Shown here in pieces: positions 33,965-45,451 of a stretch of DNA of 64,000 nucleotides (position 1 is the first letter of the stretch; each line of letters starts with the position of its first letter). The DNA is from Bufo bufo (taxonomy: Eukaryota > Chordata > Amphibia > Anura > Bufonidae): the NCBI RefSeq assembly GCF_905171765.1, contig NC_053390.1, forward strand, positions 507,442,301 through 507,506,300. Direction: 5' to 3'. The notes under the pieces were generated by a model. That model searched no databases, was not told where the DNA came from, and was given only the letters and a program-made list of their open reading frames with translations. Both the position numbers and the translations under genes were made by a program.

Positions 33965-34948
33965 ATACCCTTAAGTCTAGCAGGAAAGAAGTCACCTCTG
34001 CGATATATCTTAAAATATGGAAGAGATATTGTAGTTGGCTAGGCCAGACTCCTCCGGTAAACTCTTCCCCAAATATTGAAAAAGTTCTAGACTTTCTCCA
34101 ACGAGGGTTAGATCTGGGCCTCAGACCAAGTACTCTCAAAGTACAGATCTCGGCCTTGGGGGCTTGCTATGATACGGACCTAGCCAGTCATAGGTGGATA
34201 AGGAGGTTTATAAGAGCTGCCTCCAGGTTGAGGCCATCCCTAACCCCTAGGACGCCTCAGTGGGATTTAAAACTTGGTCCTGAGAAGTCTTACAGGTTCA
34301 CCTTTTTCTCCTATCCAGGATATCTCACTCAAACACCTATCATTAAAAGTAGCCTTCCTAGTGGCAATTACTTCAGCCAGACGACTAGGCGAAATCCAGG
34401 CACTGTCCTGCAGGGAACCATACCTTACTATCGTCCCAGACAGAATAGTTTTACGTTTGGGTCCGGGTTTCCTCCCTTAAGTGGTGTCGGACTTTCACAG
34501 AGACCAGGAGATTATTCTTCCATCCTTTCCCAAAGACTGTCCATCACAAGATCAGTTCCAACTCCTGGATGTTCGGGATACTATCATACAGTACCTAGAT
34601 TCAACAATGGAATTTAGGAGGGATGATAATCTTTTCGTTCAATATGCAGGTCCAAACAAGGGAAAAAAGGCATCCAAAGCCACCATTGGAAGATGGATCA
34701 GATCTACTATTATTTGTTGCTATCAGAAGTCGGGTCTAAACAGCCCTACAAATATAAAAGCTCACTCTACAAGAGCTATGGCTTCTTCATGGGCAGAAAG
34801 AGGAGGTGTATCCTTAGACAAAATTTGTAGAGCGGCCACCTGGTCGAGTATAAATACCTTTATCAAACATTACCGAATTAATGTGTCTGCTTCTGCGGAC
34901 TTAACCTTCGGTCAGAAGGTTCTGCAAGCAGTTACCCACCCTATTTAA
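33940..34948 (+). pseudogene. DIRS tyrosine recombinase
   Basis: N-terminal core-binding region (YLKIWKRYCSWLGQTPP, GLRPSTLKVQISALGA) followed by a catalytic part with SARRLGEIQAL (first Arg), AHSTRAMASSWA (H-x-x-R) and INTFIKHYRINV (probable nucleophile Tyr). A frameshift lies near 34265 and a TAA at 34478-34480. Ends at 34948 just before the internal complementary region. Confidence 0.88.
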
Positions 34949-34949
34949 T

Positions 34950-35306
34950 AATTTGGTAGTTCTCATAGTAGAGCCGTCATGGTGGACGAAATGGAAAAAC
35001 AGTAATTAGACTTACCGGTAATTCAGTTTCCTTGAGTCCACCATGATGGCCCAGATTCCCCCCCCCTGAGATTTAAGGAGGGGTTGAGTATGAATAATAC
35101 TCAAAAAAAAAAATTATATTATATTATATATATATTGCCTAGGCTAAGGCTGCACCCACTTGGTAATTTGGAAAACACTGAGGGTGAGAGTGGGTGGTGG
35201 CCTTTTAAACTCTGTGTTCCTGCCCCTACAGAGGTCAAGGGTCAATCTCATAGTAGAGCCGTCATGGTGGACTCAAGGAAACAGAATTACCGGTAAGTCT
35301 AATTAC
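34950..35306. repeat. DIRS internal complementary region and right terminal repeat
   Basis: 34960-35050 carries the complement of the left end (GTAGAGCCGTCATGGTGGAC) joined to that of the right end (AATTAGACTTACCGGTAATT). 35167-35306 is the right inverted repeat. The junction is the template that lets DIRS build its circular intermediate. Confidence 0.88.
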
Positions 35307-35433
35307 GTTTTTTTTGTACCATAGTTTGTAAACGCTATAACTTTTACCCAAACCATTTTTTTTTTTTTTTTTACCCAAACCCTTTTTTTTATCAAACTTT
35401 GTAGAACAATAAATTTAGAGAAAAATTTATGGT

Positions 35434-36967
35434 GGTGACCATGGCGACCATTTTGAAGTCAGCCACTTTGAATCCAACTTTTGTTTTTTCAATAGGAAGA
35501 GGGTCATGTGATACATCAAACTTATTCGGAATTTCACAAGAAAAACAATGGTGTGCTTGGTTTTAACGTAACTTTATTCTTTCATGAGTTATTTACAAGT
35601 TTCCCTTTGTTTACAGCCATTGACATGTCGCCGAGGTTAACACGTGCGTAGCGGATAGAAATTGTGTTGATGTCTGGTGAACGCAGTAACCGGGTCATTG
35701 CAGCAGATTTCAATGCAAGACAGCCTACGAGACCACCCATCTCCCATGCTACAGTTAGCAAACTGCTTGCTAAGTTTCGTTAAACTGGTTCAGTGTTGGA
35801 TTTGCCAAATTGTGGACGCATGAAATCTGTCACTAATGAAGAAACATCAGTGGCTGTCCTAGCTTCATTCAGCAAGAGCCCACAGTGTAGCACTCGCCGC
35901 ATGTCACTGGAGAGTGGCATTAGTCGAACATCCCTTCGGCGGATATTAGCTACTCACAAATGGCACTTACAAACTCCAGCTACTGCAGCATCTCAACGAG
36001 GATGACCCAGATCGGCGCACTGAATTTGCAGAATGGGCAAAACAAAAATTGGAACAGGACCCTCAGTTTACGCAGAAGATTTTGTTCAGTGATGAGGCAA
36101 ACTTTTATGTGAATGGTGAAGTTAACAAACAAAACCACCGCTATTGGACTGACACTAACCCACATTGGATAGATCCCTCCAAGACTGTTGGAACCAAAAA
36201 TTTATGGTGTGGTATATGGGGTACAAAGATAGTGGGGCCATTCTTCATCAATGGAAACCTCAAGGCCACTGGATATGCAAAATTGCTACATGATGACGTG
36301 TTTCCCTCTTTATGCACTGAAGCTGGCACGTTCCCTGAGTTTTTCCAGCAAGATGGTGCACCACCACATTATGGGTGTCAGGTCCGAGCATTCCTAAATG
36401 AACAGCTTCCTGGGAAGTGGATTGGTCGTCGTGGGCCAGTTGAATGGCCCCCAAGGTCTCCCGATCTGACCCCCTTAGACTTTTATCTTTGGGGTCATCT
36501 GAAGGCAATTGTCTATGCTGTGAAGATACGAGATGTGCAGCACCTGAAACTATGGATACTGGAAGCCTGTGCTAGCATTTCTCCTGCGGTGTTGCTATCA
36601 GTGTGTGAAGAGTGGGAGAAGAGGGTTGCATTGACAATCCAACACAATGGGCAGCACATTGAACACATTTTATAAGTGGTCAGAAACTTGTAAATAACTC
36701 ATGAAAGAATAAAGTTACGTTAAAACCAAGCACACCATTGTTTTTCTTGTGAAATTCCCAATAAGTTTGATGTGTCACATGACCCTCTTTCTATTGAAAA
36801 AACAAAAGTTGGATTCAAAATGGCCGACTTCAAAATGGCCACCATGGTCACCACCCATCTTGAAAAGTTTCCCCCCTCACATATACTAACGTGCCACAAA
36901 CAGGAAGTTAATATCACCAACCATTCCCATTTTAAATATGGTGTATCCATATAAATGGCCCACCCTG
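35434..36967 (+). mobile_element. Mariner-type element, DD41D, left end truncated
   Basis: The right end is GGCCCACCCTG before TA (36968-36969). Long inverted repeats of more than 150 bp (for example CACACCATTGTTTTTCTTGTG near 36729 and its complement near 35540). The left outer end is missing: piggyBac sequence joins within the repeat at a shared TATGG. Confidence 0.85.
35625..36675 (+). pseudogene. DD41D mariner transposase, three breaks
   Basis: ATG at 35625. Stops at codon 9 (TAG) and after AKFR (TAA near 35781), and a frameshift near 35960 before the TEFAEWAKQ region. The catalytic half is open: FSDEANFYVN, FQQDGAPPHY, and PRSPDLTPLDFYLWG, where Asp replaces the Glu of Tc1. 41 residues separate the last two acids, placing it in the DD41D group. 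Confidence 0.87.
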
Positions 36968-37433
36968 TATAATACTTTAAAATATATGAGAACTGCTGAA
37001 AAAGGAAAGGAAATGTATGATAAATTAGTTGCTTTACTTAACGTCAACAATATTCCAATTCCAGAGGCTGGGGCACCAAGGAGAAAACAGAAAAAAAAAT
37101 GGATGACTTTGTGGTTCAGACACCCTGTGTCATGAGGGAAGAGCTTAATATGCCAGATACACTAACAAAAAAGATGCTTTACCCATGTTTAGATAGGATG
37201 TTATCTGAACTGGAAGGACAGATTTTCCAGCATAAAACCTTTTGAAAGGGATTCAAGCATGTAATCCACAGTCAAATAATTTTCTTTCATCTGACCTACG
37301 AGCATTAGCTCAACATTATAAAATTGAATTGAAAAATGAAGTACTTATGGCCAAGAGTTACCTGGCAAGAAAGTTCAAAGGCGCAGAAAAGTACACACTG
37401 AACACTCTTTATGAAGACCTGGATCCACTAATG

Positions 37434-37570
37434 CAGTGTTTCCCAACCAGTGTGCCTCCAGCTGTTGCAAAACTACAACTCCCAGAATGCCTGGACAGCC
37501 TTTGGCTGTGCGGGCATGCTGGGAGTTGTAGTTTTGCAACAGCTGGAGGCACACTGGTTGGGAAACACTG
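37434..37570. mobile_element. Short palindromic hAT MITE with exact duplication
   Basis: CAGTGTTTCCCAACCAGTGT to its complement, flanked by CACTAATG on both sides (37426-37433, 37571-37578). Arms carry AACTACAACTCCCAG. Confidence 0.95.
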
Positions 37571-37591
37571 CACTAATGTTCCCATCTTTAA

Positions 37592-40327
37592 CCCCTTAAG
37601 GACACATGACGTACCGGTACGTCATGGGTTTAAAACGAGATTGCGGCACGGCGGGGGTTAATCGGAACAGGATGCCCGCTGAAATCATTCAGCGGGCATC
37701 CTGTCACAACGCCGGGGGGGACATGACCCCCCCCCCCGTATCGGCGATCGCAGCAAACCGCAGGTCAATTCAGACCTGCGGTTTTCAGCGCTTTCTGCAG
37801 TTTCTGATCCAGGCGGTACCTGACCGCGGGGATCAGAGACTTTAAAATGCCCAAAATAAAGATTTTTTCACCCCCCCATGCACCCCTGAATGATTTTATG
37901 CCTGTGGGTGGTGCAGGGGGGGGGGGGGGTTTGCAGGCGGTGCGCCTCCTCTTGAATATTCATTGGCGTCCAGTGGGTATACCAGAGTGTCAGCACATGG
38001 CTGACACTCTGGTATAAACGGCTGACATCTGTGCTGTGATGTCAGCTGTTTAACCCTTTCCATACCGCGGTCCGTACGGACCGCTGTATGGAAAAGGTTA
38101 ACAGTCAGGGAGCTCCCTCCCTCTCCCATTGGGGGGCTGCTGTGCCTTTGCAGCCCCCAGACAGGATGGTGTCACAGAGGGAGGGAGCCCCTCTCCTTCC
38201 CCGTCTGCTCAGTTGTGGCACACGGGGAAGGTTCCCATGGCAACAGGACGCCTTCTCAGGCATCCTGCTGTCCATGGTGCTGAACAGATCTGTGCTAAAG
38301 GCATAGATCTGTTCAGACAAAGTGTAAGTAAAATACAGTACAATACACTATATAGTGTACTGTACTGAATTATACAGACATCAGACCCACTGGATCTTCA
38401 AGAACCAAGTGGGTCTGGGTCAAAAAAAATTTTTTGAAAAAAGTAAAAAAGATTAAAAAAACACATTTATCACTGAATAAAAATTAAAAAAAATAAAATA
38501 CACTACACATATTAGGTATCGCCGCGTCCGTAACGACCTGATCTATAAAACTGTCATGTTACTTTCCCCGCACGGTGAACGCCATAAAAAAAAAAAAAAA
38601 AAACTATGAGGAAATTGAAATTTTGCCCACCTTACTTCCCAAAAAAGGTAATAAGTGATCAAAAAAGTCGCATGTACGCCAAAATAGTACCAATCAAACC
38701 GTCACCTCATCCCGCAAAAAATGAGCCCCTACATGAAACAATGTCCCAAAAAATAAAAAAACTATGGGTCTCAGACTATGGAGACACTATAACATGATAT
38801 TTTTTTTTGTTTCAAAAATGATATTATTGTGTAAAACTTACATAATTTTTTTAAAAAAAGTATACATATTAGGTATCGCCGCGTCCGTATCGACCAGCTC
38901 TATAATAATATCTCATGACCTAACCCCTCAGATGAACACCATAAAAAATAAAAAATAAACTGTGCTAAATAAACAATTTTTTGTCACCTTACATCACAAA
39001 AAGTTTAATAGCAAGCGATCAGAAAATCATATGCACCCCAAAAAAGCGCCAAACAGTCATCTCATCCCGCAAAAATCATACCCTACTCAAGATAATCGCC
39101 CAAGAACTGAAAAAAACTATGGCTCTTAGACTATGGAAACACTAAAACATGATTTTTTGTTTCAAAAATGAAATCATTGTGTAAAACTTACATAAATAAA
39201 ATTTTTTTAGACATATTCGGTATCGCCGCGTCCATGACAACCTGCTCTATAAAAATACCACATGATCTAACCTGTCAGATGAATGTTGTAAATAAAATTA
39301 AAAAAACGATGCCAAAAAAGCTATTTCTTGCTACCTTGCCTCACAAAAAGTGTAATATAGAGCAACCAAAAATCATATGTACCCTAAACTAGTACCAACA
39401 AAACTTCTACCCTATCCCATAGTTTCTAAAATAGGGTCACTTTTTTGGAGTTTCTACTCTAGGGGTGCATCAGGGGGGCTTCAAATGGGACATAGTGTCC
39501 AAAAAAACAGTCTAGCAAAATCTGCCTTCCAAAAACCGTATGGCATTCCTTTCCTTCTGCACCCTGCCGTGTGCCCGTACAGCAGTTTACGACCACATAT
39601 GGGATGTTTCTGTAAACTACAGAATCAGGGCCATAAATAATGAGTTTTGTTTGGCTGTTAACCCTTGCTTTGTAACTGGAAAAAAACTATTAAAATGGAA
39701 AATCTGCCAAAAAAGTGAAATTTTGAAATTGTATCTCTATTTTCCATTAATTCTTGTGGAACACCTAAAGTGTTAACAACGTTTGTAAAATCAGTTTTGA
39801 ATACCTTGAGTGGAGTAGTTTCTAGAATGGGGTCATTTTTGGGTGGTTTCTATCATGTAAGCTTCACAAAGTGACTTCAGATCTGAACTGGTCCTTAAAA
39901 AGTTGGTTTTTGAAAATCTCTGAGAAATTTCAAGATTTACTTCTAAACTTCTAAGCCTTGTAACGTCCCCCAAAAATAAAATGTCATTCCCAAAATGATC
40001 CTAACATGAAGACATATGGGAAATGTAAAGTAATAACTATTTTTGTAGGTATTAATATGTATTATAGAAGTAGAGAAATTGAAACTTGGAAATTTGCTAA
40101 TTTTTCAAATTTCTGGGCAAATGTTATTTTTTTTATAAATAAAAATTAATTTTTTTGACTCCATTTTACCAGTGTCATGAAGTAAATATATGTGATGAAA
40201 AAACAATCTCAGAATGGCCTGGATAAGTCAAAGCGTTTTAAAATTATCACCACATAAAGTGACACTGGTCAGATTTGCAAAAAATGGCCTGGTCCTGAAG
40301 GTGAAAATGAGCCCGGTCCTTAAGGGG
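37592..40327. mobile_element. TTAA-flanked non-autonomous element, copy b, full length
   Basis: CCCCTTAAGGACACATGACG to CCGGTCCTTAAGGGG, flanked by TTAA (37588-37591, 40328-40331). Opposite orientation to copies a and c. Contains the roughly 300-bp subrepeats and GC-rich hairpins but no transposase. Confidence 0.9.
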
Positions 40328-40623
40328 TTAAAAAAAAATAAAAAAAAAGTCATTCAAGTTGTCCTAACCATTCCAGTAAGCAGCTGCAGCTGTGAAAGAT
40401 CATTTTCAGTATTACGATGACTCCATACCTGGCTAAGAAAGACAATGGGCCAAACAAGACTGAATCATCTTGCCATCCTTGCACTTGAGAAAATAATTCT
40501 GCTTTCGGTTTCAGAAGAAGCGGTTATTGACTGTTTTGCTGATAAGCACAAAATACTTCACTTACTGGTGTATAAGAAATAGAAATGTTTTCATTGGTTT
40601 TATTTTTTTTTATCAACTATGTT

Positions 40624-41114
40624 TGCTCTTTCACACTACCATATGGCTATTTCAGTGTTTTGCGGTCAGTTTTTCACGGATACGTTGTTCAGTTTTTTTG
40701 TTTCCATTGTGTTTGTTTCCGTTCCTTTTTTCCGTATGGCATATACAGTATACAGTAATTACATAGAAAACATTGGGCTGGACATAACATTTTCAATAGA
40801 TGGATCCGCAAAAAACGGAAGGATACGGAAGACATACGGATGCATTTCCGTATGTGTTCCATTTTTTTTGCGGACCCATTGACTTGAATGGAGTCACGGA
40901 ACGTGATTTGCGGGCAATAATAGGACATGTTCTATCTTTCAACGGAACGGAAAAACGGAAATACGGAAACGGAATGCATACAGAGTACAGAGTACATTCT
41001 GTTTTTTTTTTGCGGAACCATTGAAATGAACAGTCCGTATACAGACCATATACGGAACGCAAAAAACGGCCCGCAAAATGGAAAAATAAAAAACGGTAGT
41101 GTGAAAGAGGCCTA
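40624..41114. mobile_element. Harbinger-like MITE
   Basis: GCTCTTTCACACTACCATAT to ACGGTAGTGTGAAAGAGGCC, followed by TAA. Interior rich in inverted CCGTATG/CATACGG words. Confidence 0.75.
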
Positions 41115-41473
41115 ATAATGTACAAGTCTAAATTTTCTTGTAGTATTTATTGAGGGTAGCGCCTCTTTTAGACTGAGCAAGCGCCCATCTGCCTGGGGAT
41201 TCTGAGCAAAGTACAAATGTAGCTGGTTCCTACACTGCCCTGAAAATGTGGACTTGGATAAGTCCAAGAGAGGCAGTATATTAGTGATAGGGACCCGTCT
41301 GCGGAAGCCACCTTGACGCTTGGTAGATGGGCCCGACACAAGTTTGATCAAAATATGCGCTAAGAGCTTCCATTGATCCATTTATAGTAGGTATAATACC
41401 ACTTGAATTTAGAATGATCCCCATTTCTCAGCTTTACTGCTTATATGTGTGTGCAGCCATTATTTTTTTTATC
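41115..41473. other. Unassigned sequence left of the hAT element
   Basis: An open frame on the minus strand (residues GGFRRRVPITNILPLLD) has no family I recognise. The final T-tract at 41460-41470 would form a splice acceptor tract with sequence beyond 52893 if the hAT is removed. Confidence 0.35.
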
Positions 41474-41959
41474 ATCTTTGGTAGAGTTGAGCGGACACCT
41501 GGAAGTTCGGGTTCGGACGAACTTCGCAAAAAAGTTCGAGTTTGGGACCCGAACCCTATTAACCACCTCAGCCCCTAGTGCTTAAACACCCTGAAAGACC
41601 AGGCCACTTTTTACACTTCTGACCTACACTACTTTCACCGTTTATTGCTCGGTCATGCAACTTACCACCCAAATGAATTTTACCTCCTTTTCTTCTCACT
41701 AATAGAGCTTTCATTTGGTGGTATTTCATTGCTGCTGACATTTTTACTTTTTTTGTTATTAATCGAAATTTAACGATTTTTTTGCAAAAAAATGACATTT
41801 TTCACTTTCAGTTGTAAAATTTTGCAAAAAAAACGACATCCATATAGAAATTTTGCTCTAAATTTATAGTTCTACATGTCTTTGATAAAAAAAAAATGTT
41901 TGGGTAAAAAAAAAATGGTTTGGGTAAAAGTTATAGCGTTTACAAACTATGGTACAAAA

Positions 41960-44600
41960 ATGTGAATTTCCGCTTTTTGAAGCAGCTCTGACTTTCTGAG
42001 CACCTGTCATGTTTCCTGAGGTTCTACAATGCCCAGACAGTACAAACACCCCACAAATGACCCCATTTCTGAAAGTACACACCCTAAGGTATTCGCTGAT
42101 GGGCATAGTGAGTTCATAGAACTTTTTATTTTTTGTCACAAGTTAGCGGAAAATGATGATTTTTTTTTTTGATTTTTTTTTCTTACAAAGTCTCATATTC
42201 CACTAACTTGTGACAAAAAATAAAAAGTTCTATGAACTCACTATGCCCATCAGCGAATACCTTGGGGTCTCTTCTTTCCAAAATGGGGTCACTTGTGGGG
42301 TAGTTATACTGCCCTGGCATTCTAGGGGCCCAAATGTGTGGTAAAGAGTTTGAAATCAAATTCAGTAAAAAATGACCTGTGAAATCCGAAAGGTGCTCTT
42401 TGGAATATGGGCCCCTTTGCCCACCTAGGCTGCAAAAAAGTGTCACACATCTGGTATCCCCGTACTCAGGAGAAGTTGAGGAATGTGTTTTGGGGTGTCT
42501 TTTTACATATACCCATGCTGGGTGAGATAAATATCTTGGTCAAATGACAACTTTGTATAAAAAAATGGGAAAAGTTGTCTTTTGCCAAGATATTTCTCTC
42601 ACCCAGCATGGGTATATATAAAATGACACCCCAAAACACATTCCCCACCTTCTCCTGAGTACGGAGATACCAGATGTGTGACACTTTTTTGCAGCCTAGG
42701 TGGGCAAAGGGGCCCATATTCCAAAGAGCACCTTTCGGATTTCACTCATCATTTTTTACAGAATTTGATTTCTAACTCCTTACCACACATTTGGGCCCCT
42801 AGAATGCCAGGGCAGTATAACTACCCCACAAGTGACCCCATTTTGGAAAGAAGACACCCCAAGCTATTCCGTGAGGGGCATGGCGAGTTCCTAGAATTTT
42901 TTATTTTTTGTCACAAGTTAGTGGAAAATGATGATTTTTTTTTTTTTTTCATACAAAGTCTCATATTCCACTAACTTGTGACAAAAAATAAAAACTTCCA
43001 TGAACTCACTATGCCCATCAGCGAATACCTTGGGGTCTCTTCTTTCCAAAATGGGGTCACTTGTGGGGTAGTTATACTGCCCTGGCATTCTAGGGGCCCA
43101 AATGTGTGGTAAGGAGTTTGAAATCAAATTCTGTAAAAAATGACGAGTGAAATCCGAAAGGTGCTCTTTGGAATATGGGCCCCTTTGCCCACCTAGGCTG
43201 CAAAAAAGTGTCACACATGTGGTATTGCCGTACTCAGGAGAAGTTGAGGAATGTGTTCTGGGGTGTCTTTTTACATATACCCATGCTGGGTGAGATAAAT
43301 ATCTTGGTCAAATGACAACTTTGTATAAAAAAATGGGAAAAGTTGTCTTTTGCCAAGATATTTCTCTCACCCAGCATGGGTATATATAAAATGACACCCC
43401 AAAACACATTCCCCACCTTCTCCTGAGTACGGAGATACCAGATGTGTGACACTTTTTTGCAGCCTAGGTGGGCAAAGGGGCCCATATTCCAAAGAGCATC
43501 TTTCGGATTTCACAGGTCATTTTTTACTGAATTTGATTTCAAACTCCTTACCACACATTTGGGCCCCTAGAATGCCAGGGCAGTATAACTACCCCACAAG
43601 TGACCCCATTTTGGAAAGAAGAGACCCCAAGGTATTCGCTGATGGGCATAGTGAGTTCATGGAAAAAAAATTTTTTTGTCACAAGTTAGTGGAATAGGAG
43701 ACTTTGTATGAAAAAAAAAAAAAAAAAAATCATCATTTTCCACTAACTTGTGACAAAAAATAAAAAATTCTAGGAACTTGCCATGCCCCTCACGGAATAC
43801 CTTGGGGTGTCTTCTTTCCAAAATGGGGTCACTTGTGGGGCAGTTATACTGCCCTGGCATTTTCCAGGGGCCCTAATGTCTGGTAAGTAGGTAAATGACC
43901 TGTGAAATCTGAAAGGTGCTCTTTGGAATGTGGGCCCCTTTGCCCAGCTAGGCTGCAAAAAAGTGTCACACATCTGGTATCTCCGTACTCAGGAGAAGGT
44001 AAGGAATGTGTTTTGGGGTGTCATTTTACATATACCCATGCTCGGTGAGAGAAATATCTTGGCAAAAGACAACTTTTCCCATTTTTTTTATACAAAGTTG
44101 GCATTTGACCAAGATATTTATCTCACCCAGCATGGGTATATGTAAAATGACACCCCAAAACATATTCCCCAACTTCTGCTGAATACGGAGATACCACATG
44201 TGTGACACTTTTTTGCAGCCTAGGTGGGCAAAGGGGCCCAAATTCCTTTTAGGAGGGCATTTTTAGACATTTGGATACCAGACTTCTTCTCACGCTTTGG
44301 GGCCCCTAAAATGCCAGGGCAGTATAAATACCCCACATGTGACCCCATTTTGGAAAGAAGACACCCCAAGGTATTCAATGAGGGGCATGGCGAGTTCATT
44401 GAAAAAAAAAAATTTTGGCACAAGTTAGCGGAAATTGATTTTTTGGATTTTGTTCTCACAAAGTCTCCCTTTCCGCTAACTTGGGACAAAAATTTCAATC
44501 TTTCATGGACTCAATATGCCCCTCAGCGAATACCTTGGGGTGTCTTCTTTCCAAAATGGTGTTATTTGTGGGGTGTTTGTACTGCCCTGGCATTTGAGGG
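41960..44600. repeat. Seven-hairpin foldback array, piggyBac copy 2
   Basis: Hairpin centres near 42165, 42570, 42940, 43330, 43710, 44080 and 44445, spaced 365-405 bp and alternating between two loop types: (A) CACAAGTTAGTGG with an A/T loop, (B) CAAGATATTTCTCTCACCC with a TATAAAAAAATGGG loop. Neighbouring arms are long and nearly perfect complements. Confidence 0.9.
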
Positions 44601-45451
44601 TCTCCGCAATCATTACATGTATGCCCAGCATTAGGAGTTTCTGCTATTCTCCTTATATTGAGCATACGGGTAATGAGATTTTTTTTTTCCGTTCAGCCTC
44701 TGGGCTGAAAGAAAAAAATGAACGGCACAGATTTCTTCATTCGCATCGATCAATGTGGATGAAAAAATCTCTGCCAAAAAAAGAAAAAGGAGGGGAAAGG
44801 CGTCTGCCAGGACATAGGAGCTCCGCCCAACATCCATACCCACTTCAGCTCGTATGCCCTGGCAAACCAGATTTCTCCATTCACATCAATCGATGTGGAT
44901 GAATAAATCATTGCCGGGATTTTTTTTTTTATATATACAAAGTGTTTGCCAAAGTATATGAACACCGCCACCTCCTCAGCTCATATGCCTCGGCAAACAT
45001 ATCTTTTACTGCAGAGGAGAAATCTCGTCTTGCAGCGCCGCATACACCGACTTGCGTGTAATCTGACAGCAGCACAATGCTTCTGTCCGAATGCACATCA
45101 GTGCTGCAGCTGGTCGATCGGTTGGTCCACCTGGAAGGTAAAAAAAACAAAACAAAAAAGAAAAAACCAGGCCGCAAAGCAATAACTTTATTAACTTTAG
45201 AACAGAACATATTAACTTTTTTAAACTTTTTTAACTTTTTTACTTACCGGTAATTTTTTTTTTGTTTAGTTTTTTTTACCTTTATAGAACAAACCTCTCC
45301 TTCCCCATGGGACAATGTGCAAAGCGCAAATCGCCCAAAGATGTGGCGAAGTACGTTATGCACTTTATCCCAGGTGAAAGGAGAGGTTTGCAGCAGCTGA
45401 GAGTAAAAGGGCCCTAATAGCCCTGTGTGCCTGTCCTGTGAGATGCAATCC

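Larger units (their letters stand above)
29713..35306 (+). mobile_element. DIRS-type tyrosine-recombinase retrotransposon
   Basis: Inverted terminal repeats: 29713-29825 is complementary to about 35167-35275. An internal complementary region at about 34955-35050 joins complements of both outer ends, the diagnostic DIRS layout. Genes in order: gag-like, reverse transcriptase/RNase H, tyrosine recombinase, all broken. Inserted in piggyBac copy 3; by comparison with copy 2 (CACATTTTTGTACC) there is no clear target duplication, as expected for DIRS. A 535-bp retroposon sits inside. Confidence 0.92.
22227..35433 (+). mobile_element. piggyBac-derived copy 3, internally deleted, with many insertions
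   Basis: Starts after TTAA (22223-22226) with CCACTACAGGACCGCC, the counterpart of the copy 2 right end read on the other strand. The CTGGCAGGCTG stem-loop, long hairpins and the GATCAGGCCTGATC palindrome (near 24846) follow in the same order. The transposase gene is missing: leader joins foldback array near 24970. The array resumes at 27802 and 35307 after insertions, and homology to the copy 2 left region runs to about 35433, where it meets mariner. The far terminus is absent. Confidence 0.75.
36970..40581 (+). pseudogene. ZMYM1-like hAT transposase relic, split by two insertions
   Basis: 36970-37425 encodes the region before dimerisation (KGIQACNPQSNNFLSSDLRA, ALAQHYKIEL), with a stop after QHKTF and frame changes. 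40332-40581 encodes the hAT dimerisation domain (LTIPVSSCSCERSFSVLRRL, MGQTRLNHLAILALE), ending LLVYKK and a stop at 40581. Between them lie a 137-bp hAT MITE and a 2.7 kb TTAA element. It could derive from a hAT element or a retrocopy of a domesticated gene of that family. Confidence 0.7.

Noticed and set aside
41112..41381. Minus-strand 89-codon frame as a host exon
   Set aside because: No splice signals in place, no recognised family, and it lies among repeats.
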